In this document: one piece after another, positions 1 through 8,139 of the stretch
Layout: every line of letters starts with the position of its first letter
How positions within the stretch are numbered: position 1 is the stretch's first letter
Origin: Aquamicrobium sp.
GTDB lineage: Bacteria; Pseudomonadota; Alphaproteobacteria; Rhizobiales; Rhizobiaceae
Length of the DNA stretch: 10,011 nt
Direction: 5' to 3'
Assembly: GCA_014860725.1 (NCBI GenBank)
Contig: JACZJD010000808.1
Span: forward strand, 1-10,011
The notes under the pieces: generated by a model
Told to the model about the DNA's origin: nothing
What the model saw: only the letters and a program-made list of their open reading frames with translations
The model's database searches: none
Position numbers and translations under genes: made by a program

Positions 1-100
1 AAGAACCATCATATTTGCCCACAGGCATGCTGGAGTTCCGCCAGCGGCGCCTGGGCGCGTGCCCGACACCCGACGGAACATGAGCAGAAAAGAGGAACCA

Positions 101-880
101 ATGGCTGATCTTCGCAACTACCAGGCTCGCGTCGCGACCGCCGGTGCGCGCGCCGATGCCGCAATCGACGAGGGCCTGCGCGCCTACATGATCAGGGTCT
201 ACAACCTGATGGCGCTCGGTCTTGCGATCACCGGCTTCGCCGCCCTCGGCACCGTGATGCTTGCCACCACCACCGACCCGGCCGCCGCCGTCGCCACGCT
301 CGGCAACGGCAAGATGCTGACGGGGCTGGGCGCGGCCCTCTACGGCTCGCCGCTGCGCTGGGTCGTGATGCTTGCGCCGCTGGCGATAGTGTTCTTCCTG
401 TCCTTCCGCGTCGACAGGATGAGCGTCTCCACCGCACAGACCACCTTCTGGGCCTTCGCCGCCGTGATGGGCATCTCGCTGTCGTCGATCTTCCTGGTCT
501 TCACCAGCGCGTCCATCGTGCAGACCTTCTTCATCACCGCCACCGCCTTCCTGGCGCTGTCGCTCTACGGCTACACCACCAGGCGCGATCTGTCGGGCTT
601 CGGCTCGTTCCTGATCATGGGCGTGTGGGGCCTGATCCTGGCGATGCTGGTCAACATCTTCCTGCAGTCGTCGGCGCTCCAGTTCGCCATCTCGGCGATC
701 GGCGTGCTGGTGTTCGCGGGCCTGACCGCCTACGACACCCAGCAGATCAAGGAGATGTACTACGAGGGCGACGGCGCGCTGGTCGCCGGCCGCAAGGCGA
801 TCATGGGCGCCCTGCGCCTCTACCTCGACTTCATCAACATGTTCATGTTCCTGCTGCAGTTCCTCGGCAACCGCGAGTAA
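101..880 (+). CDS. Bax inhibitor-1/YccA (TMBIM) family integral membrane protein
   Basis: This encodes a 259-residue inner-membrane protein of the Bax inhibitor-1 family. Bacterial members such as YetJ are pH-sensitive calcium-leak channels; the cellular role here is unknown. About seven hydrophobic helices are visible, at roughly residues 32-54, 86-102, 114-134, 138-158, 168-188, 192-212 and 233-255, after a polar N-terminus. The family signature LTAYDTQQIKEMY (208-220, with Asp212) and the C-terminal LYLDFINMF segment (Asp243) supply the conserved acidic residues, and the length is normal for the family. I chose ATG 101 because AGAGGA sits at 91-96 just upstream; an in-frame ATG at 80 and GTG at 59 would only add polar residues without a better ribosome site. 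The preceding 100 bp hold no recognisable gene or convincing promoter. A terminator follows directly, so the gene is probably monocistronic or the last of its unit. Family assignment is firm; function is not. Confidence 0.95.
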   Translation: MADLRNYQARVATAGARADAAIDEGLRAYMIRVYNLMALGLAITGFAALGTVMLATTTDPAAAVATLGNGKMLTGLGAALYGSPLRWVVMLAPLAIVFFLSFRVDRMSVSTAQTTFWAFAAVMGISLSSIFLVFTSASIVQTFFITATAFLALSLYGYTTRRDLSGFGSFLIMGVWGLILAMLVNIFLQSSALQFAISAIGVLVFAGLTAYDTQQIKEMYYEGDGALVAGRKAIMGALRLYLDFINMFMFLLQFLGNRE

Positions 881-917
881 CGGGCAGGCGCGGCCTGCGG
901 GCCGCATGAACGGCAAC

Positions 918-944
918 AGGGGCGGTCGCGAGGCCGCCCCTTTT
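918..944 (+). terminator. Rho-independent terminator after the BI-1 family gene
   Basis: A 10-bp stem (918-927 with 932-941) closes a GCGA tetraloop (928-931). It contains one G-U wobble and is otherwise perfectly paired, starting A-GGGGCGG on the left and ending CCGCCCC-T on the right. TTTT follows at 941-944, its first T shared with the base of the stem. It begins 38 bp past the BI-1 stop and 67 bp before the next start codon, so it insulates the two genes. Confidence 0.88.
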
Positions 945-1010
945 CGCATCCGGCGACGGCGCGGCGCGTTGCAGCCCTTCCGTCCGCCCGATTGTGAAGG
1001 AGACGCGAGC

Positions 1011-1403
1011 ATGGACCGATTCACCGGCGGCTGCCTGTGCGGCAACGTCCGGATCGTGGCGACGGGGCGGCCGTACCGGGTCGGCCTTTGCCACTGTCTC
1101 GACTGCCGCAAGCATCACGGGGCGCTTTTCCATGCTTCCGCGGTGTTCCCGCAGGATGCGGTGACGGTCACCGGCGAGACGCGCGACTATGCCGGGCGGT
1201 TCTTCTGCCCCCGCTGCGGGTCGACCGTCTTCGGGCGCAGCGCAGACGAGATCGAGGTCAACCTCGGGTCCCTCGATGCCCCCGACCAGCTGAGGCCGAC
1301 CTACGAGCTCTGGACCGTCCGCCGCGAATCCTGGCTGCCGCCGTTTCCGCTCAAAAGACGCTACGAGCGCGACCGCGACGCCGCGAGCCGCTTCGAGGAG
1401 TAG
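1011..1403 (+). CDS. GFA (glutathione-dependent formaldehyde-activating/CENP-V) family zinc protein
   Basis: A 130-residue cytoplasmic protein with the GFA zinc fold. The cysteine pattern is complete: C8-x-C10 in GGCLCGNVR, then C27, C29 and C32 in LCHCLDC, and C66-x2-C69 in FCPRCGS. These bind the structural and catalytic zinc ions in the family. The name comes from a proposed glutathione-formaldehyde adduct synthase, but most bacterial members are uncharacterised and that activity is disputed, so no substrate can be given. ATG 1011 is preceded by AAGGAG at 997-1002, a good ribosome site at 8-bp spacing; the reading frame stays open upstream but that part shows no family similarity. It lies alone between a terminator on its left and an amine-metabolism pair on its right. 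No strong terminator follows; a perfect 14-bp palindrome (1418-1431) just past the stop lacks a T-run. Confidence 0.92.
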   Translation: MDRFTGGCLCGNVRIVATGRPYRVGLCHCLDCRKHHGALFHASAVFPQDAVTVTGETRDYAGRFFCPRCGSTVFGRSADEIEVNLGSLDAPDQLRPTYELWTVRRESWLPPFPLKRRYERDRDAASRFEE

Positions 1404-1484
1404 GCCGCGCGACCGGCAGGCGGGCCCGCCTCGACGGCATCCATCTTGCCGGGCGGCGGGAATGTGCGAAGATGCCGCCGGCCC

Positions 1485-1514
1485 TTCCCATTCGCGGAGG
1501 CGGCCGGCTATACT
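1485..1514 (+). promoter_or_regulatory. Candidate sigma-70-type promoter for the glutamine-synthetase-family gene
   Basis: TTCCCA at 1485-1490 (4 of 6 matches to TTGACA) and TATACT at 1509-1514 (5 of 6 to TATAAT) are 18 bp apart. Transcription would start near 1521, about 25 bp before the ATG at 1546. An inverted repeat, GCCGGCC at 1477-1483 and GGCCGGC at 1502-1508, brackets the -35 box and abuts the -10 box. It could be an operator, or a weak hairpin left from the preceding gene. Identified by eye only. Confidence 0.35.
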
Positions 1515-1545
1515 TCGCCATCCCGAACGATCTTTCTGGTGATTG

Positions 1546-2982
1546 ATGCCTCCCGTGCAGAAGAAGGAAATCCGCCCCGCCGGCCGCGGAACGCGCATGC
1601 GCGTGCCCGAATTCGTCAAGAAGCTGCGCGGCGTCAGGAACTGGAAGGAGGCGACCGCCTGGCTCGAATGGCGCGGCATCGAGGACATCGAGTGCATCAC
1701 GCCCGACCAGGCCGGCGTGGCGCGCGGCAAGATGATGCCGTCGAAGAAGTTCACCTCCAACACCTCGCTGGCGCTGCCTTCGGCCGTGTTCATGGCGACG
1801 ATCTCCGGCGGCTATCCCGAGGACGGCAACGGCTTCTCCTACCCGGAGGACGACGGCGACCTGAAGCTCGAGCACGACCTGTCGACGCTGTCGATCGTGC
1901 CATGGGAGAGCGACCCGACGGCGCAGGTGATCTGCGATCTCGTGCATCAGGACGGCCGCTCGGTCGAGTTCACGCCGCGCAACGTGCTGCGCCGCGTGGT
2001 CTACGCCTATGCCAGGCGCGGCCTCCGGCCGGTCGTGGCGCCCGAGATCGAGTTCTACCTCGTCAACAAGAACCCCGACCCCGACTATCCGCTGACCCCG
2101 CCGGTCGGCCGCTCCGGCCGCGCCATCGGCGGCGGGCAGGGCTATTCCATCGCCGGCGTCAACGAGTTCGACGAGCTGATCGACGACATCTACCACTTCT
2201 CCGAGGCGCAGGGGCTGGAGATCGACACGCTGATCCACGAGGAGGGCGCGGGCCAGCTCGAGATCAACCTGCGCCACGGCGACCCGGTCGAACTTGCCGA
2301 CCAGGTGTTCATGTTCAAGCGCACCATCCGCGAGGCAGCGCTCAAGCACGACACCTACGCCACCTTCATGGCCAAGCCCATCCAGGGCCAGCCGGGCTCG
2401 GCCATGCACATCCACCAGTCGATCCTCGACAAGAAGACAGGCCGCAACATCTTCAGCGACGCCGAGGGCGGTGAGACGCCGGCCTTCCGCCACTTCATCG
2501 GCGGCATGCAGCGCCACATCCCCAACGCGCTCGTCATGTTCGCGCCCTACGTCAATTCCTACCGCCGGCTGACGCAGGGGGCCTCCGCCCCGGTCAACAC
2601 CAAATGGGGCTACGACAACCGCACCACCGCCTTCCGCGTGCCGCGCTCGGACCCGGCGGCGCGGCGCGTCGAGAACCGCATCCCCTCCTCCGACGCCAAC
2701 CCGTATCTGGCGCTCGCCGCCTCGCTCGCCTGCGGGCTGATCGGCATGATCAACGAGATCGAGCCGGACGCGCCGGTCGGCACCACCGCCAACGAGGACG
2801 ACATCGACCTGCCGCGCGGCCTGCTCGAGGCGGTCGAGCTGTTCGAGGGCGACGACGCGCTGCGCGAGATGCTCGGCGTCTCCTTCGCCTCGACCTACGC
2901 CGCGATCAAGAAGGCCGAGTTCGAGACCTTCATGGAGGTCATCAGTCCGTGGGAGCGGGAGTATCTGTTGCTGAATGTGTAG
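1546..2982 (+). CDS. Glutamine synthetase family protein, PuuA-like gamma-glutamylamine (probably gamma-glutamylputrescine) synthetase
   Basis: A 478-residue cytoplasmic ATP-dependent ligase of the glutamine synthetase superfamily. The N-terminal beta-grasp region ends around residue 120 and includes the ITPDQAGVARGK loop (51-62, Asp54). The catalytic domain carries the metal-binding ExE pair in PEIEFY (Glu167, Glu169), HEEGAGQLEIN (231-241), the ATP-site histidine in SAMHIH (His288), NSYRRL with Arg340, and RVENRIP with Glu376 and Arg378. The length matches E. coli PuuA (about 470 residues), which joins glutamate to putrescine. The next gene on the same strand is a PuuB-like oxidase, which supports amine catabolism over nitrogen assimilation. 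Related ligases use isopropylamine (IpuC), methylamine (GmaS) or ethanolamine, so the amine is open. The start is uncertain: ATG 1546 and ATG 1597 both lack a strong ribosome site, and TTG 1543 is adjacent; 1546 keeps the basic N-terminus and fits the candidate promoter. The TAG stop lies inside a heptamer repeat array. Confidence 0.9.
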   Translation: MPPVQKKEIRPAGRGTRMRVPEFVKKLRGVRNWKEATAWLEWRGIEDIECITPDQAGVARGKMMPSKKFTSNTSLALPSAVFMATISGGYPEDGNGFSYPEDDGDLKLEHDLSTLSIVPWESDPTAQVICDLVHQDGRSVEFTPRNVLRRVVYAYARRGLRPVVAPEIEFYLVNKNPDPDYPLTPPVGRSGRAIGGGQGYSIAGVNEFDELIDDIYHFSEAQGLEIDTLIHEEGAGQLEINLRHGDPVELADQVFMFKRTIREAALKHDTYATFMAKPIQGQPGSAMHIHQSILDKKTGRNIFSDAEGGETPAFRHFIGGMQRHIPNALVMFAPYVNSYRRLTQGASAPVNTKWGYDNRTTAFRVPRSDPAARRVENRIPSSDANPYLALAASLACGLIGMINEIEPDAPVGTTANEDDIDLPRGLLEAVELFEGDDALREMLGVSFASTYAAIKKAEFETFMEVISPWEREYLLLNV

Positions 2983-3082
2983 CGAGTAGGGAATAGTGAA
3001 TAGGGAGTAGTGAAAAGCGATCTCCCAACCGGTTCCACTCCTCGCTACTCTCTATTCCCTACTCACTATTCGCTATTCGCTC
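2976..3082. repeat. Inverted array of degenerate 7-bp repeats (CTAYTCN / NGARTAG) forming a long hairpin
   Basis: The left arm has consecutive NGARTAG heptamers at 2983-3010 (CGAGTAG, GGAATAG, TGAATAG, GGAGTAG), a one-mismatch unit at 3011-3017 and another at 2976-2982 whose TAG is the stop codon of the upstream gene. The right arm has the complementary CTAYTCN units at 3045-3079 (CTACTCT, CTATTCC, CTACTCA, CTATTCG, CTATTCG), preceded by a one-mismatch unit at 3038-3044. Aligning 2980-3013 with 3042-3075 gives 28 Watson-Crick pairs, 3 G-U pairs and 3 mismatches over 34 positions, around a 28-nt loop that contains the palindrome AACCGGTT (3027-3034). The array ends 3 bp before the next start codon and leaves no Shine-Dalgarno sequence. 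No T-run follows, so it is not a standard terminator. From memory, similar heptamer tracts are scattered in Mesorhizobium-type genomes; I could not check this. Confidence 0.85.
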
Positions 3083-4369
3083 ATGTCGCACCAATCCCCC
3101 ATCTCCCCCGGTCTCTCCTGGTACGAGGCGTCGCTTGCGGAGCGGCCGGAATATGCGGCGCTCGACGGCGACCGGCGGGCGGACGTCGTCGTCATCGGCG
3201 GCGGCTTCACGGGGCTTTCGGCGGCCGCGCATCTGGCGAAGGCGGGGGTGGATGTCGTGCTGATCGAGGCGCACCGCTTCGGCGACGGGGCCTCGGGGCG
3301 CAATGGCGGCCAGCTCGGCACCGGCCAGCGCGCCTGGGCCGAAGAGACCGAGGCGGAGCTGGGCTTCGCGCGCGCCAAGGCGCTGTTCGATCTGGCCGAG
3401 GAGGCGAAGGCGCATCTCCTCGGCTTCACCGAAGGGCACGGCATCGACATCGAGTTCATGCCCGGCCAGATGTCGGTCGCGCACAAGCCGCGCTACGTGA
3501 AGGACTACCGCAACCATGCCGAGGTGATGGCCGGCCGCTTCGGCTATCCGCACATCTCGTTCATGGATGCGAAGGAGACGGCGGAGCGCGTCGGCTCGAC
3601 GCGGTTCTTCGGCGGTATCCGCGACACCGGCACCGGCCACATCAACCCGCTGAAGCTGGTGGTCGGCACGGCGAAGGTCGCGGCGGCGGCGGGAGCGCAG
3701 CTTTTCGAGAACACGACGGCCACCGGCATCTCCGCGGCGAACGGCAGGGTGACGGTGACGACGCCCGCGGGCACGATCACCGCCGGCAAGGCGCTGGTCG
3801 CGGTCAACGCCTATGGCGGCGACCTGGAGCCCGTCAGCGCGGCGCATGTGATGCCGATCGGCTCGTTCATCGGCGCGACGCCGCCGCTCGGGCCCGACAG
3901 CCCGGTTCTGCCGGGCCTGGAATCGGTCGACGATTCGCGCTTCGTGGTGCGCTATTTCCGCCGCGACAAGGAGGGGCGGCTCCTGTTCGGCGGGCGCGAG
4001 ATCTATGCGCCGGGCGACCCGCAGGACATTTCCGTCCACATCCGCCGGCAGATCGCCGAGATCTATCCGGCGCTGAAGGACGTCGAGATCACCCATGCCT
4101 GGGGCGGCTATGTCGGCATCACGCTGCCGCGCACGCCCTTCGTGCGCGAGGTGATGCCGAACGTCATCTCGGCCGGCGGCTATTCCGGCCACGGCGTCAT
4201 GCTGTCAAACTTCGTCGGCAAGCTCTATGCCGAGACGGTGGCCGGCAACCCCGACAGGCTGAAGCTGTTCGAGGAGCTGAAGATACCGCCCTTCCCCGGC
4301 GGCCGGCGCTTCCGCGCGCCGCTCCTCTTCCTCGCGCTCAACTGGTTCGCGCTGCGCGACCGGTTCTGA
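3083..4369 (+). CDS. FAD-dependent oxidoreductase, PuuB-like (gamma-glutamylputrescine oxidase family)
   Basis: A 428-residue flavoenzyme of the DAO family. The FAD-binding Rossmann motif VVVIGGGFTGLSAAAHLAKAG spans about residues 35-55, followed by the acidic residue ending the second strand (Glu62), the ASGRNGGQ FAD-contact loop (70-77), a central substrate domain, HAWGGYVGITLPR (338-350) and the C-terminal flavin motif GGYSGHGV (365-372). In PuuB this chemistry deaminates a gamma-glutamylated amine to the aldehyde, releasing ammonia and hydrogen peroxide. The preceding gene is a PuuA-like ligase on the same strand, so the two plausibly act in sequence. ATG 3083 has no Shine-Dalgarno sequence because the heptamer repeat array runs up to it; there is no other methionine start before residue 126, and the WYEASL stretch before the FAD motif is typical of the family. 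It ends 6 bp from the convergent synthase gene with no hairpin between them. Substrate is inferred from context. Confidence 0.9.
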   Translation: MSHQSPISPGLSWYEASLAERPEYAALDGDRRADVVVIGGGFTGLSAAAHLAKAGVDVVLIEAHRFGDGASGRNGGQLGTGQRAWAEETEAELGFARAKALFDLAEEAKAHLLGFTEGHGIDIEFMPGQMSVAHKPRYVKDYRNHAEVMAGRFGYPHISFMDAKETAERVGSTRFFGGIRDTGTGHINPLKLVVGTAKVAAAAGAQLFENTTATGISAANGRVTVTTPAGTITAGKALVAVNAYGGDLEPVSAAHVMPIGSFIGATPPLGPDSPVLPGLESVDDSRFVVRYFRRDKEGRLLFGGREIYAPGDPQDISVHIRRQIAEIYPALKDVEITHAWGGYVGITLPRTPFVREVMPNVISAGGYSGHGVMLSNFVGKLYAETVAGNPDRLKLFEELKIPPFPGGRRFRAPLLFLALNWFALRDRF

Positions 4370-4375
4370 CCCCGT

Positions 4376-5512
<1,137 letters not shown>

Positions 5513-5593
5513 GGCGTTTCCCGTCTATGTTCTTGTCTTCACTCTCTCTTACACGAGGAAACGCCGGAGGAAAGCGGGCAGAACGCCGCCATG

Positions 5594-5625
5594 AAAACGG
5601 CGGCCGGGAAAACCGCGGCCGCCGT
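5594..5625 (-). terminator. Rho-independent terminator of the ALDH-SDR unit (minus strand)
   Basis: A perfect 10-bp inverted repeat, ACGGCGGCCG at 5597-5606 and CGGCCGCCGT at 5616-5625, encloses a 9-nt loop. Read leftward on the minus strand, the stem is followed by TTT (5596-5594) continuing from the stem's own final T. It starts 21 bp past the stop codon of the short-chain dehydrogenase, so it most likely ends the right-to-left transcript before the synthase III gene. The U-tract is short, so some read-through is possible. Confidence 0.78.
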
Positions 5626-5645
5626 CGGGAACCGTTCGCTCCGCC

Positions 5646-6395
5646 TCAGATGCAGCGGCCGCCATCGACCTCGAGCGCGACGCCGGTGATGAAGGCGGCC
5701 TCGTCGGAGGCGAGCCACAGCGCGGCGTTGGCGATGTCGAGCGGGGTCGACAGCCGGCCGAGCGGGATCGAGGCGCGGAACTTGGCGCGCAGCTCCGGCG
5801 TGTCTTCGCCCATGAACTGGGCGAGCATGCCGGTCTCGCCCGCGACCGGGCACAGGCAGTTGACGCGGATGTTCTTCGGCGCGAGCTCGACCGCCATCGA
5901 CTTGGTGGCGGTGATCGCCCAGCCCTTGGAGGCATTGTACCAGGTCAGGCCCGGGCGCGGCCTCAAGCCCGCGGTCGAGGCGGTGGTGATGATCGAGCCG
6001 CCGCCCTGGCTTTCCATGATCGGCACCACGGCGAGCGTCGAATAGTAGATCGCCTTCATGTTGACGGCGGTAATCAGGTCGAAGGTCTCCTCCTCGACCT
6101 TGAGCAGGTCGCCGTTGCGATGGGTGTAGCCGGCATTGTTGACCATGGTGTCGATGCGGCCGAAGGCGTCCACGGCGAGCGCCACCATGCGCTCGATCTC
6201 GGCGCGCTGCGACACGTCGACCTGGACGGCGACGGCGGCGTCGCCGATCTCGCCGGCCACGCGCTCCGCGCCCTTGAGGTTGAGGTCGGCGACCACGACC
6301 CTGGCGCCCTCCTCGGCGAAGCGCTTGGCGATGCCCTCGCCGAAGCCGGACGCGGCACCGGTGACGATCGCGACCTTGTTTTCCAGACGTGCCAT
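5646..6395 (-). CDS. NAD-type short-chain dehydrogenase/reductase (classical SDR, FabG/glucose-1-dehydrogenase-like)
   Basis: A 249-residue classical SDR of normal length. The cofactor motif TGAASGFG lies at 12-19, NNAG at 86-89, and the catalytic tetrad Asn112, Ser140, Tyr153 and Lys157 is complete (YNASK at 153-157, 13 residues after the serine). Asp37 at the end of the second strand (VVVADLN) favours NAD(H) over NADP(H), which argues against a housekeeping FabG. The C-terminus ITGVALEVDGGRCI is the usual SDR ending. The substrate cannot be read from the sequence; such proteins are often labelled 3-oxoacyl-ACP reductase or glucose 1-dehydrogenase by similarity alone. ATG 6395 has a strong AGAGGA ribosome site a few bases upstream. 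It follows the aldehyde dehydrogenase by 18 bp on the same strand, so the two form one transcript, and a terminator lies just downstream. A paired alcohol-to-aldehyde-to-acid oxidation is a reasonable inference. Confidence 0.92.
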   Translation of the reverse strand: MARLENKVAIVTGAASGFGEGIAKRFAEEGARVVVADLNLKGAERVAGEIGDAAVAVQVDVSQRAEIERMVALAVDAFGRIDTMVNNAGYTHRNGDLLKVEEETFDLITAVNMKAIYYSTLAVVPIMESQGGGSIITTASTAGLRPRPGLTWYNASKGWAITATKSMAVELAPKNIRVNCLCPVAGETGMLAQFMGEDTPELRAKFRASIPLGRLSTPLDIANAALWLASDEAAFITGVALEVDGGRCI

Positions 6396-6413
6396 GATGT
6401 CCTCTTTTCGGGA

Positions 6414-7889
6414 TTACTGGTGGTTGAACACGACCGTCTTGGTCGCGCTCATGTCGTAGAGGGCCTCGAAGCCCTTCTCGCGGCCGTGGCCGGACTTCTT
6501 GAAGCCGCCGAAGGGCAGCTCGATGCCGCCGCCGGCGCCGTAGCCGTTGACGAAGACCTGGCCGGCGCGCACGCGCTTGGCGACGCGGTGCTGGCGGGCG
6601 CCGTCCTTCGTCCAAACCGAGGCGACGAGGCCGAACTCGGTCGAGTTGGCCAGCCGCACCGCCTCCTCCTCGCCCTCGAAGGGGAAGAGCGTCAGCACCG
6701 GGCCGAACACCTCCTCCTGCGCGATCACCGCCTCGGGATCGACCGAGCCGAACAGCACCGGGGCCTGATAGTAGCCGCCCTTCGGCGCGTCGGCATGGAC
6801 GGAGCCTTCGGCGAGCACGCAGACGCCCGCCTCCCTCGCCGCCGCCACCATGCCGGCGACGCGGTCGCGCTGCTTCTCGTTGATGAGCGGGCCGAGGTCG
6901 AGGTCGGCCTGATGCGGGCCGGCGACCAGCTTCGAGAAGCGCGCGGCCAGCTCGGCCGCGACGCGCTCGTAGACCGGCCTTTCGATCAGCACGCGGCTGC
7001 CGGCCGAGCAGGTCTGGCCGCCGTTCTGGATGATGGCGTTGACGAGGACGGGAACGGCCGCGTCGAGGTCGGCGTCGGCGAAGACGATCTGCGGCGACTT
7101 GCCGCCGAGCTCCATGGTGACGCCGCGGTTGTTGATCGCGGCGGCCTGCTGGATCGCGGTGCCGGTCAGCGGCGAGCCGGTGAAGGTGACGTAGTCGACG
7201 AGCGGATGCGACGAAAGTGCTGCGCCCGCGTCGCGGCCGTAGCCGGTGACGACGTTGAACACGCCCTCGGGCACGCCGGCCTCGAGCGCGAGCTGGGCGA
7301 TGCGGATCGTCGTCAGCGAGGCGTCCTCGGCCGGCTTGACGACCAGCGTGTTGCCCATGGCGAGCGCGGCGCCGGCGACGCGGGCGAGGATCTGCATCGG
7401 ATAGTTCCACGGGATGATGCCGGCGACGACGCCGTGCGGCTCGCGCAGGGTGAGCGCCGTATAGCCATCGAGGAAGGGGATGGTGTCGCCGTGGATCTTG
7501 TCGGCCGCGCCGCCGTAGAACTCGTAGTAGCGCATGGTCGAGGTGACGTCGGCCTTGCCCTGGCGCGCCGGCTTGCCGGTGTCGCGCGATTCGAGCGCGG
7601 CCAGCTCCTCGCCGTGCTTCTCGACCAGATGGAACAGGCGCGTCAGGCAGCGGCCGCGCTCCACCGCCGGCGTGCGGCTCCACGGGCCCTCGTGGAACGC
7701 CCTGTAGGCCGACCTGACCGCGAGATCGACATCGGCCGCGCCGGAGGCGGGAATGGAGGCGAAGACCTTGCCGTCGGAGGGGGAGGCGACGTCGATGCGC
7801 GCGCCCGACAGCGCGTCGGCCGGCCTGCCGTCGATGAGGTTCATGAAGGCCGCGCCTTCGGCGACCGAAAGGATGAGAGGGGTGCCCAT
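6414..7889 (-). CDS. NAD(P)-dependent aldehyde dehydrogenase (ALDH superfamily, possible PuuC/betaine-aldehyde type)
   Basis: A 491-residue soluble aldehyde dehydrogenase oxidising an aldehyde to the acid. All key residues are present: PWNYP with Asn162, KPAE with Lys185 and Glu188 (the glutamate that usually favours NAD), MELGGKSP with the general base Glu260, GGQTCSAGSR with the nucleophile Cys294, and EEVFGP with Glu393 and Phe395. The ending PFGGFKKSGHGREKG (459-473) is typical. The aldehyde cannot be read directly; gamma-glutamyl-aminobutyraldehyde is attractive because PuuA-like and PuuB-like genes lie about 2 kb away, yet those are on the opposite strand and in another transcript. ATG 7889 has GGAG about 9 bp upstream. 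An alternative start at Met16 (7844) would drop a leader rarely seen in the family, with only a GAAGG further upstream, so the first 15 residues are uncertain. First gene of a two-gene unit with the SDR. Confidence 0.93.
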   Translation of the reverse strand: MGTPLILSVAEGAAFMNLIDGRPADALSGARIDVASPSDGKVFASIPASGAADVDLAVRSAYRAFHEGPWSRTPAVERGRCLTRLFHLVEKHGEELAALESRDTGKPARQGKADVTSTMRYYEFYGGAADKIHGDTIPFLDGYTALTLREPHGVVAGIIPWNYPMQILARVAGAALAMGNTLVVKPAEDASLTTIRIAQLALEAGVPEGVFNVVTGYGRDAGAALSSHPLVDYVTFTGSPLTGTAIQQAAAINNRGVTMELGGKSPQIVFADADLDAAVPVLVNAIIQNGGQTCSAGSRVLIERPVYERVAAELAARFSKLVAGPHQADLDLGPLINEKQRDRVAGMVAAAREAGVCVLAEGSVHADAPKGGYYQAPVLFGSVDPEAVIAQEEVFGPVLTLFPFEGEEEAVRLANSTEFGLVASVWTKDGARQHRVAKRVRAGQVFVNGYGAGGGIELPFGGFKKSGHGREKGFEALYDMSATKTVVFNHQ

Positions 7890-7968
7890 GGTGATCGCTC
7901 CATGTCAGGGAATGGCCCGTCCTAGCGCCTGCCGTGGCGCAACGCGATGGACCAGTTCGATGGCGCTG

Positions 7969-7996
7969 ACAAAACCAGCGGGGTCCATCCTGTCAA
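7969..7996 (-). promoter_or_regulatory. Candidate promoter for the ALDH-SDR unit
   Basis: On the minus strand a perfect TTGACA (-35) reads at 7996-7991. A poor -10 match, TTTTGT at 7974-7969, follows after 16 bp. The -35 box is convincing and well placed about 100 bp before the ATG, but the -10 is weak (3 of 6), which suggests either an activator-dependent promoter or a chance match. The direct repeat CGATGG (7945-7950 and 7958-7963) lies within the presumed leader. Confidence 0.35.
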
Positions 7997-8102
7997 GGAA
8001 AAAGGCCGTAGCCGGGACGCGGCGCTGCCCTTGGCGCCCGAAAAGGATAGCATGAAAGGATGCCGCGCCTGATTCCCCGCCGCCGCGTCGCGCGCATTTT
8101 CA

Positions 8103-8120
8103 GCCGGCGTTGCCGCCGGC
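8103..8120. repeat. Short perfect inverted repeat upstream of zwf
   Basis: GCCGGCG at 8103-8109 and CGCCGGC at 8114-8120 pair perfectly over a TTGC loop. No T-run follows on either strand, so it is not a terminator. It lies about 20 bp upstream of the proposed zwf -35 box and could be a protein site or a chance G/C palindrome. Confidence 0.4.
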
Positions 8121-8139
8121 ATCCTCGGCGGCATTTCCA

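Noticed and set aside
1418..1431. Perfect 14-bp palindrome AGGCGGGCCCGCCT after the GFA gene as a terminator
   Set aside because: As a hairpin it gives only a 5-bp stem with a GGCC loop and no T-run follows. It may be a chance G/C palindrome.
843..2517. Long open frames on the minus strand opposite the GFA and glutamine-synthetase-family genes (316 and 388 codons)
   Set aside because: Their translations are rich in Arg, Ala, Val, His and Asp with no recognisable domain, and they oppose genes with complete family motifs. They are by-products of G/C-biased third codon positions.
2980..3075. The heptamer hairpin as a simple rho-independent terminator or a CRISPR-like array
   Set aside because: There is no U-tract on either strand and the stem is A/T-mixed and imperfect. 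Units of 7 bp with no spacers are incompatible with CRISPR.
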